NCBI RefSeq assembly: GCF_900996245.1
Contig: NZ_CAAJGK010000046.1
Coordinates: 62,001 to 126,000, forward strand
Reading direction: 5' to 3'
Length of the DNA: 64,000 nt
Source of the DNA: Paraburkholderia sp. BCC1886
GTDB taxonomy: Bacteria > Pseudomonadota > Gammaproteobacteria > Burkholderiales > Burkholderiaceae
Below, piece after piece: positions 8,396 to 16,320 of this stretch. A program made the position numbers and the translations under genes. The stretch's first letter is position 1. Every line of letters begins with the position of its first letter. The notes under the pieces were generated by a model. The model was not told the DNA's origin. It saw only the letters and a program-made list of their open reading frames with translations, and ran no database searches.

Positions 8396-8854
8396 TCAGC
8401 CCTGATCGCGAACGTCCCGGCCCCGCTTAGCCGGATGCCAGATAAGGCCGACCACGCCGCACAAGTGCCGGTTTGCCGCTTCGATTTGCGATATCAGCAA
8501 ACCTTCTTCGGGCTCCGCCAGTTGCACCCGCAACTGGCGGAGCCCGAAGAGTGTTGGGCTTATAGTCTCGCGCGCTAACCGCACATCGCCCAGCACCCAG
8601 AATAAGCTCAGCGTCGCGTAACCAGGCCTTTCCGTGGCATCAAGCAATTTCCGGTCTTGCAGCACGCGTTCATGGGACGCAAATAAACCCCTGCGCGAGT
8701 CGAATGCGTCGACGGATTCGAACAACACGGCTTGCAACCGTTCACGCGCGGCAAGTGCGCGCTCCGAAACCAGCTCGCCTCGTTTCAGCAACGTAAGCGC
8801 GCCGCAGATATCCTCGAGCACGTCGGCTAGTGGCTCGATCCGCTTGCGTCGCAT
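8396..8854 (-). CDS. Hypothetical protein, possibly a gene remnant
   Basis: An open frame of 152 codons from ATG 8854 (extendable to a TTG at 8926). It is helix-rich (ADVLEDICGALTLLKRGEL, ALAARERLQAVLFESVDAF) and has no signal peptide or membrane segment. Codon use is compatible with coding, but there is no clear ribosome site and a 21-bp perfect hairpin cuts through the frame. It resembles the soluble C-terminal part of a larger protein; position beside MarR would suit a fragment of a FUSC-type efflux protein, but I cannot confirm that. Confidence 0.35.
   Translation of the reverse strand: MRRKRIEPLADVLEDICGALTLLKRGELVSERALAARERLQAVLFESVDAFDSRRGLFASHERVLQDRKLLDATERPGYATLSLFWVLGDVRLARETISPTLFGLRQLRVQLAEPEEGLLISQIEAANRHLCGVVGLIWHPAKRGRDVRDQG
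8505..8550. repeat. Perfect 21-bp inverted repeat with 4-base loop
   Basis: Left arm 8505-8525, loop ACCC at 8526-8529, right arm 8530-8550; every base of the 21-bp stem pairs. No T-run follows on either side, so it is not a simple intrinsic terminator. Confidence 0.9.
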
Positions 8855-9005
8855 GGTCGATGCGAAATGGACCAGACAACCGATTGCACATCCTGCCGCG
8901 GTGTCGACGCCCCGGGCCGTCGGCAACGGCAGCGAAGCGGCGGCCCCTGCTTCGTGGACTCCTCCGGGCGATGTGCAGGGGCGCAGTGCTGCTCTCCCGA
9001 ACCTG

Positions 9006-10445
9006 TCACCGGGATATGTCCTCGAGAGCGATGCCCTTGGTGCGTGGGCCCATTAGACCAATGACAAGCATGACCACGCACATTGCCCCCGCAATAAACG
9101 TGAACACGCCCGCCACCCCGAACTCGCGCAACACAAAGGCGATCAGAAAGGCCGTAAAAATAGCGGAGAACCGGCTCCACGAATAGACGAAGCCGACAGC
9201 CTGGGCGCGGATACCCGTCGGGAAGAGTTCCGCCTGATACGCATGAAAGCTGTACGACATGATGTTGTTCGCCAGTGTGAGACAAACACCGAGTCCCACC
9301 AGAAACACAATATTGGTTGTCTGAGCGAAACACAGACCACACACGACGATCGCTCCCGCCATCAGCACGATCATCGTTTTGCGCTCGAAGCGATCGGCGA
9401 TGAAAAAACCAATCAGCGGTCCTACCGGCGCAGCGATTGCGATCAGGCTCGAAAACGCGAGACTGGTCGTCACCGTAATGCCCTGCCTGACGAGCAGCGT
9501 CGGTACCCAGTTGGCAAAACCGTAAAAGCCCACCGTCTGGAACAGATTGAAAATTGAAAGCATCAGCGTGCGCGAACCATAAGGCCTTGCCCACATGTCA
9601 CGGAAGCGGCCGCGCTCGGCGACCGCCGCAGGTGGCCCGGGCGGCAAGAGCGCGTGCCCCAGATCTTTTTCGACGCGTGCCTCGAGGTCGCACATGACGC
9701 GATCGGCTTCGTCCAGACGACCCTGTTGCGCCAGCCAGCGCGGGCTTTCCGGCACCTTCCGACGGATCCACCAGACGAACAGCGCGCCGTGTGCGCCAGT
9801 CAGCACGACCCACCGCCAGCCTTCCAGGCCAAGGATTGTGCGCGGCACCAACAGGTAGGAGAGAAAGGCGACGACTGGTACCGACGCGAAGCCAACTGCC
9901 TGCTCGCACGCAAATGCGCGCCCTCTAACGTGCTTCGGCGCCAGTTCGGAAATGTATGTCCCGATGGTCACCAGTTCCACGCCAATACCGAGACCCGCCA
10001 TGAAGCGCCAGAAATTGAGCCCTACCGGCCCGTACTGGAACGCCATGACTACGTTGGACACGGTGTACCACAGCAACGAATACGTGAAAATGGCGCGCCG
10101 CCCAAAGCGATCCGCCAGAAAGCCACAGGCGATCGTACCGATGAAAAGACCCGAAAAAAGTGCAGCGATGAAACTGGCCACGCCCGTCGCCCCAAACAGT
10201 CCTTTCGTCGTCGCGGTAAGAATGCCGCTCCTGATGAGACCCGGTGCGACATAGCCCGTATAGAGAAGATCGTAAAGCTCGAAAAAGAAACCCAGGCTCA
10301 GCAAAACGATGAGAATCCAGATCGAACGGGTCGCGGGAAGCCGGTCGAGTCGGGCAGAAATGGAGCCTGCGCTGATCCCGGCATGCAGGGCGTGAGCAGT
10401 CGTAACACCTGGCTGGACACCGGATGCGGGGTATGAAGAAGCCAT
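9006..10445 (-). CDS. MFS transporter (sugar/aromatic-acid/H+ symporter type)
   Basis: A 479-aa, 12-segment inner-membrane carrier. It shows LADRFGRRAIFTYSLLWYTVSNVVMAF between TM2 and TM3, GLGIGVELVTIGTYISELAPKHVRGRAFA and the PESPRWLAQQGRLDEADRVMCDLE central loop, all typical of MFS metabolite:H+ symporters. ATG 10445 has AGGAG eight bases upstream. Divergent from the CaiB operon across a 223-base gap holding a perfect palindrome, so it probably imports that operon's substrate. Confidence 0.92.
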   Translation of the reverse strand: MASSYPASGVQPGVTTAHALHAGISAGSISARLDRLPATRSIWILIVLLSLGFFFELYDLLYTGYVAPGLIRSGILTATTKGLFGATGVASFIAALFSGLFIGTIACGFLADRFGRRAIFTYSLLWYTVSNVVMAFQYGPVGLNFWRFMAGLGIGVELVTIGTYISELAPKHVRGRAFACEQAVGFASVPVVAFLSYLLVPRTILGLEGWRWVVLTGAHGALFVWWIRRKVPESPRWLAQQGRLDEADRVMCDLEARVEKDLGHALLPPGPPAAVAERGRFRDMWARPYGSRTLMLSIFNLFQTVGFYGFANWVPTLLVRQGITVTTSLAFSSLIAIAAPVGPLIGFFIADRFERKTMIVLMAGAIVVCGLCFAQTTNIVFLVGLGVCLTLANNIMSYSFHAYQAELFPTGIRAQAVGFVYSWSRFSAIFTAFLIAFVLREFGVAGVFTFIAGAMCVVMLVIGLMGPRTKGIALEDISR

Positions 10446-10552
10446 CGATTGTCTCCTGACATGATCGGCCGATCTCGAGTCGGCCTGCAAGTTGCCCGGT
10501 CCAGCGCCACAGCCCGATCACACACGTGCCGAACATCCGGGCCAACCTGAAA

Positions 10553-10584
10553 TTGACTATATTTTTAGCTTGTACGTACAACAA
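10553..10584. promoter_or_regulatory. Divergent promoter with perfect palindrome TTGTACGTACAA
   Basis: The 12-base palindrome at 10570-10581 has the TTGT/ACAA ends common in GntR-family operators. On the minus strand it lies within TTGTTG-N17-TATAGT (-35 at 10579-10584, -10 at 10556-10561), serving the MFS gene. On the plus strand TTGACT at 10553-10558 could serve the CaiB operon. The GntR encoded at 13117-13896 is the natural candidate binder. Confidence 0.5.
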
Positions 10585-10668
10585 TACATGTTTACCCCAA
10601 AAGACAACGGGCGAGCTGGGCGCCAGACTTGATAGCAAGCACATAGGTGGTCCGGAGGAAGAATCGCG

Positions 10669-11883
10669 ATGACGTTAGACGTAGCTACGCCGGTGAATGG
10701 GGTCTTGCGCGGAGTCCGCGTGATCGATCTGACGCAGAACGTTGCGGGACCGTATTGCACCCAGATCCTGGGTGACATGGGGGCGGAGGTGATCAAGATC
10801 GAACGCCCGGTCGTCGGCGACGATACCCGCGCATGGATGCCGACCGCATGCGGCGAGCAATCGGCGACATTCCTGGCGCTCAACCGCAACAAGAAAAGCT
10901 TGAGCGTCGACCTGGATCAGGCGCGCGGACGGGAAATCGTCAAGCAGCTGGTTCGCGACAGCGACGTGATCGTGCATTCACTGAAGCCGGGCAGTGCTGA
11001 AGCGCGCGGCCTCGGGTACGAAGATCTGCGGGCGATCAACCCAAAACTGGTCTATTGCGCGATCAGCGCATTTGGTCAACAAGGGCCGATGCGAGGCCTG
11101 CCCGGCTACGACCCGCTGATGCAAGCCTTTACCGGGATCATGAGTGTCACCGGTTCCGAAGGCGATGCGCCAGCGCGCGTCAGCGTATCGCTCATCGACA
11201 TGGGGACGGGCATGTGGGCGGCGATGGGCATTCTCGCTGCCCTTCGCGAAGTCGAGCGATCGGGCGTAGGCACAACGGTCGAAGCAAGTCTGATGGAAAC
11301 AGGCGTCGGCTGGATGACGTTGTTCATTGCCAACTATCGCGCAAGCGGGAATCTGCCGAAAAAGATGGGTACGGCAGTGGCAATGACGGCTCCGTACGAA
11401 CTGTTCGAAGCCGCCGACGGCGCCGTGTTCATCGCTGCGGGAAACAATCGGCTCTTCCGAAAAGTCTGCGAGGCGCTGACACTTCCCGATCTTCCCGCTG
11501 ACGCCCGTTTTGCGGATAACCCGCAACGCGTCGCGCACCGCAACGACCTGCATCGTCTGATTGAAGAGCGGACCCGAGAACTGACTACGCAGGATATCGA
11601 GCGCCGGCTGCATGCCCACGGCGCGCCATGCAGCGCGATGAATAACGTCGAGCAGATGCTCGCCAGCGAACAGGTCAACGCAGCGGGCATCGTGCAGGCC
11701 TTGCCGATGGCACCGGACGACACGCATCGGGTCGTCGGCTTGCCGTTCACCATCGCCGGCCTGCGTCGCAGCCAGCATGCGGCACCGCCTGCGTTGGGAC
11801 AGCACACACGTGAGATGCTCGTCTCAATCGGCTATGGCGAGAACGACATCGACCAACTCGTAGAGCAAGGCGTCGTCCGCTAG
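10669..11883 (+). CDS. CaiB/BaiF (class III) CoA-transferase
   Basis: A 404-aa family III CoA transferase that would activate a carboxylic acid by moving CoA from an acyl-CoA donor. It begins LRGVRVIDLTQNVAGPYCTQILGDMGAEVIKIERP, continues with LNRNKKSLSVDL and GYDPLMQAFTGIMSVTG, and has the catalytic Asp at residue 177 (LIDMGTG). The ATG has GGAGGAAG upstream. First gene of a five-gene operon including acyl-CoA dehydrogenase and enoyl-CoA hydratase, so it presumably performs the entry step. Confidence 0.93.
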   Translation: MTLDVATPVNGVLRGVRVIDLTQNVAGPYCTQILGDMGAEVIKIERPVVGDDTRAWMPTACGEQSATFLALNRNKKSLSVDLDQARGREIVKQLVRDSDVIVHSLKPGSAEARGLGYEDLRAINPKLVYCAISAFGQQGPMRGLPGYDPLMQAFTGIMSVTGSEGDAPARVSVSLIDMGTGMWAAMGILAALREVERSGVGTTVEASLMETGVGWMTLFIANYRASGNLPKKMGTAVAMTAPYELFEAADGAVFIAAGNNRLFRKVCEALTLPDLPADARFADNPQRVAHRNDLHRLIEERTRELTTQDIERRLHAHGAPCSAMNNVEQMLASEQVNAAGIVQALPMAPDDTHRVVGLPFTIAGLRRSQHAAPPALGQHTREMLVSIGYGENDIDQLVEQGVVR

Positions 11884-11913
11884 GCGCTTTATCTAATCGA
11901 CCCGAGGTATTTC

Positions 11914-13074
11914 ATGGAACTGGAACAGCACGCACCGGTAGAAGACATCCGTCGCGCCGTCACGGCACTTTGCGCGAACTTTCCGGCCGGCTACTGGCAG
12001 CAATGCGAGCGCGAAGAGCGCTACCCCGAAGAGTTCGTCGTGGCCATGACCGAGGCCGGCTGGCTCGCCGCCCTCATTCCCGAAGAATACGGGGGCTCGG
12101 GCCTATCGCTGTACGAGGCCTGCGTGATTCTCGAAGAGGTCAACCGGTCCGGTGCGAACGGCGCGTCCTGTCACGCGCAGATGTACACCATGGCCGCTTT
12201 GCTCAATCACGGCAGCGAGGAACAGAAGCGCCGCTACTTGCCGCGCATCGCCGATGGCTCTCTGCGTATGCAGGCATTCGGCGTCACCGAACCCGATGCG
12301 GGGTCGAACACGCTTCGCATCAAAACCTTTGCGAAGCGTGTGGACAACGGCTACGTGATCAACGGACAAAAGGTGTGGACATCGCGCTATAAGCAATCGC
12401 AGATGTACCTCTTGATCACCCGAACCACGCCCTACGAGGAAGTAACGAAGAAGACTGACGGACTTACTTTATTTCTCATTGACATTGAAAAGGCGGGCAA
12501 GTCGCTCAGTTCGACACCCATCGACACGATGCTCAATCACCACACGAATCAGGTGTTTATCGATGATCTTCATGTGAGTGAAGCCGACCGGATCGGCGAA
12601 GAAGGCAAGGGCTTCTACTACCTGCTCGACTCGCTGAACGCCGAAAGGCTTCTGGTTGCGAGCGAGTCGATCGGCGACGGCAAATGGTTCATCGAACAGG
12701 CCTCACGATACGCGAGTGAACGGATTGTGTTCGACCGGCCTATCGGCGCCAACCAGGGCGTGCAATTCCCGATTGCGAAAGCCCATATGAATCTGGAAGC
12801 CGCCACGTTGATGCGCGACAAGGCTGCGGCACTGTTCAGTGCCGGCAAGCCGTGCGGACCCGAGGCCAACATGGCGAAATATCTGGCGACCGAAGCATCG
12901 TGGGAAGCCGCCGAGGCGGCGATGCTCACCTACGGCGGCAACGGTATGGCGTCGGAATACAATGTCGAGCGCAAATGGAAGGAAGCGCGTCTGTTTCGAA
13001 TTGCGCCTATCTCCAACAATCTCGTCCTCGCGTACATAGGTCAGCATGTTCTTGGCATGCCTCGCTCCTATTAA
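11914..13074 (+). CDS. Acyl-CoA dehydrogenase family protein
   Basis: A 386-aa flavoprotein for alpha,beta-oxidation of an acyl-CoA. Conserved blocks: LAALIPEEYGGSGLSLYEACVILEEVNRSG, FGVTEPDAGSNTLRIKTFA, INGQKVWTSRYKQSQMYLLITRT, and YGGNGMASEYNVERKWKEAR. At the end, the region that carries the catalytic Glu in medium-chain enzymes (YEGT) reads RIAPISNNL here, so the base must be elsewhere, as in isovaleryl-CoA-type enzymes. Starts 30 bases after the CoA-transferase gene. Confidence 0.92.
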   Translation: MELEQHAPVEDIRRAVTALCANFPAGYWQQCEREERYPEEFVVAMTEAGWLAALIPEEYGGSGLSLYEACVILEEVNRSGANGASCHAQMYTMAALLNHGSEEQKRRYLPRIADGSLRMQAFGVTEPDAGSNTLRIKTFAKRVDNGYVINGQKVWTSRYKQSQMYLLITRTTPYEEVTKKTDGLTLFLIDIEKAGKSLSSTPIDTMLNHHTNQVFIDDLHVSEADRIGEEGKGFYYLLDSLNAERLLVASESIGDGKWFIEQASRYASERIVFDRPIGANQGVQFPIAKAHMNLEAATLMRDKAAALFSAGKPCGPEANMAKYLATEASWEAAEAAMLTYGGNGMASEYNVERKWKEARLFRIAPISNNLVLAYIGQHVLGMPRSY

Positions 13075-13116
13075 GCGCAGTCTCCGCCACGCAGGCATGA
13101 ATACCGACAGTCAATC

Positions 13117-13896
13117 ATGAGCGATCTCACACAGGTTCCGTCCGCTATTTCGGGCAATACCAAGCACGCGGTCATTGCGCGTGCTCTCATGCAGGATATC
13201 GTTAGCCGCAAGTATCCGGTCGGTACGCAGTTGCCGTCGGAACCCGAACTCGCCCTGTCGCTCGGCGTGAGCCGGCAGACTATCCGGGTCGCATTGCGCC
13301 ATCTTCGAGACCTCGGACTCATCGCCGGTGCACAAGGTGTGGGCAGCTTCGTCAAAGCGGGCGCCCCGTCAACCAGGCTTGGCTACACATTCGATTCAAT
13401 CCGGGATCTTCTGCAGTACGCCAATGACACCCAGGTGCGCATGATTTCGCGTCGGGAAATCACGCTCACCGGCGAACAGGCCACGTGGCTCGATCGCAAG
13501 CCGGGCGAAGTCTGGTGGGAGGTCCACACTGTGCGCGTTTCACCGGACTCGGTTTCTCCCATCGCGAGTTCCATCATTCTGTTGCCGTACGTTTTCGGCC
13601 AGGTCCTGACGGAGGTCGAGAAATCGAGCGAAGCAATCTTCTCGCTGATCGAACGCAGGATGGGTGAGTCGATTACCGAGATCGTGCAGAACATCTGCAT
13701 CGCCTTTGCGGACGAACTTCATGCGCACGCGCTCGGCGTTGCGACCGGAGAAGCCATGATGTGTATGGAGCGGCGTTACTTTGGACGCAATGGCGACTTG
13801 CTGGAGGTGTCGCGCACGCTTCATCCCGCCGATCGTTTTCAGTATGGAATGCGTGTGCGCGTTCAGTCAGGGCAGGACTCGCAATTTCAACGATAA
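13117..13896 (+). CDS. GntR family transcriptional regulator (UTRA type)
   Basis: A 259-aa regulator. Winged helix at about residues 13-75 (HAVIARALMQDIVSRKYPVGTQLPSEPELALSLGVSRQTIRVALRHLRDLGLIAGAQGVGSFVKAG), followed by a UTRA effector domain (HTVRVSPDS, IERRMGESITEIVQ, MCMERRYFGRNGDLLEVSRT). It is embedded inside the catabolic operon, so it is co-transcribed with its likely targets; the palindrome at 10570-10581 is the only good operator candidate in the cluster. Confidence 0.92.
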   Translation: MSDLTQVPSAISGNTKHAVIARALMQDIVSRKYPVGTQLPSEPELALSLGVSRQTIRVALRHLRDLGLIAGAQGVGSFVKAGAPSTRLGYTFDSIRDLLQYANDTQVRMISRREITLTGEQATWLDRKPGEVWWEVHTVRVSPDSVSPIASSIILLPYVFGQVLTEVEKSSEAIFSLIERRMGESITEIVQNICIAFADELHAHALGVATGEAMMCMERRYFGRNGDLLEVSRTLHPADRFQYGMRVRVQSGQDSQFQR

Positions 13897-13935
13897 GTCT
13901 TTTCCGTATTGCCACAACCAGAACACAGGTGATCA

Positions 13936-14736
13936 ATGGACTCAGGAATGCCCTATTCGACCATCATTGCCGAGCGCGACCCGGACTATGCCGGCTTGTA
14001 CGTCATTACGCTAAACCGGCCGGCGCTGCTCAATGCCATGAACACCCAGATGTTCACGGAACTGCGCCACGTTTTTCGCGAGTTGCGCGATGAGCCCGAC
14101 GTAAAGGTCGTCGTTCTCGCCGGCGGAGAGAAGGCCTTCTCCGTCGGCGGCGATCTGAAGGAGCGCAATGGCATGCCCAACGACACCTGGCGCCGCCAGC
14201 ACGAACTGATCGAAGAAGCGTTCCTCGCGATCAGGGATTTTCCGGCCGTCGTCCTTTCGGCGGTGGAAGGATATGTGCATGGTGGCGGTTTCGAACTCGC
14301 CATGATGACTGATTTCATCGTTGCGTCGCAGACCGCCCATTTTGCGCTCCCCGAGATGCGTCTTGGCATCATGCCAGGCGGGGGTGGCGTGCAGAATCTT
14401 TCTCGTGCAATCGGAGTCAGACGGGCCAAGCGCTATCTGCTGACAGGCGATCCGATTCTCGCGGAGCAAGCATTGCAATGGGGACTCGTGACCGAGGTCA
14501 CCGCCCCAGGGCAGGCCCGGGCGAAAGCCGTCGAGATCGGCCGGCGGATCGCAAGCGGTGCCCCGCTAGCCACACGGGCGGTCAAGATGTCTGCCAGCCG
14601 TGGTGTCGAAGTCGACTTTCACACCGGCTATGCGCTCGATATTGCGGCCTACAACACCCTTGCCGCATCCGAGGACAGGCTCGAAGGCGTGGCTGCTTTC
14701 AACGAGCGTCGAGCGCCTCGCTGGTCGAACCGGTGA
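13936..14736 (+). CDS. Enoyl-CoA hydratase/isomerase family protein
   Basis: A 266-aa crotonase-fold enzyme. The oxyanion-hole segments VLAGGEKAFSVGGDLKER and AVEGYVHGGGFELAMMTDF are present, and both catalytic Glu positions are kept (GGGFELA and LPEMRLGI). It therefore should hydrate an enoyl-CoA produced by the upstream dehydrogenase. ATG 13936 is preceded by AGGTGA. Six bases separate it from the MmgE/PrpD gene. Confidence 0.93.
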   Translation: MDSGMPYSTIIAERDPDYAGLYVITLNRPALLNAMNTQMFTELRHVFRELRDEPDVKVVVLAGGEKAFSVGGDLKERNGMPNDTWRRQHELIEEAFLAIRDFPAVVLSAVEGYVHGGGFELAMMTDFIVASQTAHFALPEMRLGIMPGGGGVQNLSRAIGVRRAKRYLLTGDPILAEQALQWGLVTEVTAPGQARAKAVEIGRRIASGAPLATRAVKMSASRGVEVDFHTGYALDIAAYNTLAASEDRLEGVAAFNERRAPRWSNR

Positions 14737-14742
14737 TCGACC

Positions 14743-16116
14743 ATGAACGCCACTCAACTGCTTGCGGAATTCATCACCCATGAATCCCCCGATATCCCCG
14801 ACATTGTCAGGCGGCGCGCCGTTCGTTACGTAGTCGATACCTTTGCCGTCACACTGGCCGGTGCGCGTGACCCCGCTGTCCAGCGCCTCGAAAAGTCGCT
14901 GGCTGGTCACAGCGACGGAATTGATCTGCCGTGGACGCCGACCCGCTTCCGGGAAGACGACGCCTGCCTTCTGGCTGGCATGGCATCGCACATCCTCGAC
15001 TTCGACGACGTTTGCATGCTGGCTATTCTGCATCCAGGCGCGCCGATTTTTTCAGCGTTGCAGATTCTCGCCCGGAGCCTACCCATCAGCGGAGAGGATT
15101 TCATTACCAGCTATATCGTCGGAACCGAAATCATGATTCGCTGCGGCGAAGCGCTGGGTTACGCGCACTACGGACTCGGCTTTCACTCGACGGGCACCTT
15201 GGGCGTACTAGGTGTGACCGCAGCGTGCGCTCGCGCCGCCGGCCTCGATGTACAGGAGACCCGTCATGCCCTGGCGATCGCGGCGAGTCAATCGGCGGGA
15301 TTGAAGCGTAATTTCGGCAGCATGGTCAAGTCGCTTCACGTCGGCTTCGCCGCGTCCAATGGTCTGAAAAGCGTGCGTCTTGCCACAGCAGGCTTACTCG
15401 GCGCAGATGACATCATGCAGGACCGAGGTTGGCTGCACGCGTTCTCGGGTGGCAGTGTCAGCCAATGGCCCGAAGGGGTGCAACTCGGCAGGCCCTACGC
15501 GATCAGTCATCCCGGCTTCGAGCAGAAGCGCTTTCCATGTTGCTATCTAATGCACAAAATCATCTGCGCCACGCTCGAGTTGCGCAATCAGCACGACCTC
15601 GGCTTGCAAGGTCTGGAGCGTGCACTCGTCACGACCTGCCGTGGCGGCAGCGAAGCACTCATTCATCACTCTCCCGAAACGGGACTCGACGCGAAGTTCA
15701 GCGGGACGTATGCCGTGATTGCAAGCCTGCAGGATGGCCACATCGGTTTGGGCAGCTTTAAAGACGAAGCGGTTCTACGGTCCGAAATACAGCAGGCGTT
15801 ACGCCGCGTTCGTCTCGAAGAGGTCGGGGAGACGCCAGGAAAGGGAAGCGATGTTGGGGACGCACCTGTCACGGTCACGCTCACCTACAACGATGGCCGG
15901 GAATTTACCTGCACGGTAACGAAATCACCCGGATCGCTTGCCGATCCCATGACGGACGAGCAGCTTCTCGAAAAATGGCTGGACTGTCTTTCGATGAGCC
16001 AGCTTGGCCTGCCGTCTTCCGACCAGAAGCGGTTATTTGCCGAGGGGCTAGCTATTGAGTCGGTGGCGAATGTCAATGCGTGGCTCAACTTTAAGAAACC
16101 CGATGAGGGCAGCTGA
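14743..16116 (+). CDS. MmgE/PrpD family protein
   Basis: A 457-aa member of the 2-methylcitrate dehydratase fold family, which also includes cis-aconitate decarboxylase and iminodisuccinate epimerase. Visible signatures: ASHILDFDDV (conserved Asp pair), MVKSLHVGFAASNGLKSVRLA (Lys and His at the active-site helix), HPGFEQKRFPCCYLMH. The family acts on tri- and dicarboxylates, so the operon's substrate may have more than one carboxylate. Exact reaction is not predictable. Confidence 0.9.
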   Translation: MNATQLLAEFITHESPDIPDIVRRRAVRYVVDTFAVTLAGARDPAVQRLEKSLAGHSDGIDLPWTPTRFREDDACLLAGMASHILDFDDVCMLAILHPGAPIFSALQILARSLPISGEDFITSYIVGTEIMIRCGEALGYAHYGLGFHSTGTLGVLGVTAACARAAGLDVQETRHALAIAASQSAGLKRNFGSMVKSLHVGFAASNGLKSVRLATAGLLGADDIMQDRGWLHAFSGGSVSQWPEGVQLGRPYAISHPGFEQKRFPCCYLMHKIICATLELRNQHDLGLQGLERALVTTCRGGSEALIHHSPETGLDAKFSGTYAVIASLQDGHIGLGSFKDEAVLRSEIQQALRRVRLEEVGETPGKGSDVGDAPVTVTLTYNDGREFTCTVTKSPGSLADPMTDEQLLEKWLDCLSMSQLGLPSSDQKRLFAEGLAIESVANVNAWLNFKKPDEGS

Positions 16117-16250
16117 CGTTGTAGGAATCAGGTACACGTCGGTTAGGGCGACATGACGGGCAATGCAGTAGATTTGCCATCTGCTCAGACCCAAAACAGG
16201 TAACAGTTACCTTATAATAATGCGAAATGTATCTTTTTCGCACCTAAAAA

Positions 16251-16269
16251 AGAATAATTCGCATTTGCA
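16251..16269 (+). promoter_or_regulatory. Possible Fur box ahead of the TonB receptor
   Basis: AT-rich site reading AATAATTCGCATTTGCA, similar to beta/gammaproteobacterial Fur boxes; a second AT-rich, NATAAT-like stretch lies at 16212-16233. Local AT content contrasts sharply with the genome. It is 52 bases before the receptor ATG. Confidence 0.5.
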
Positions 16270-16320
16270 TGTATGATTGCGGCCGTTATGTTTTATGCCC
16301 CCTATCGGCCGCAATCCACG

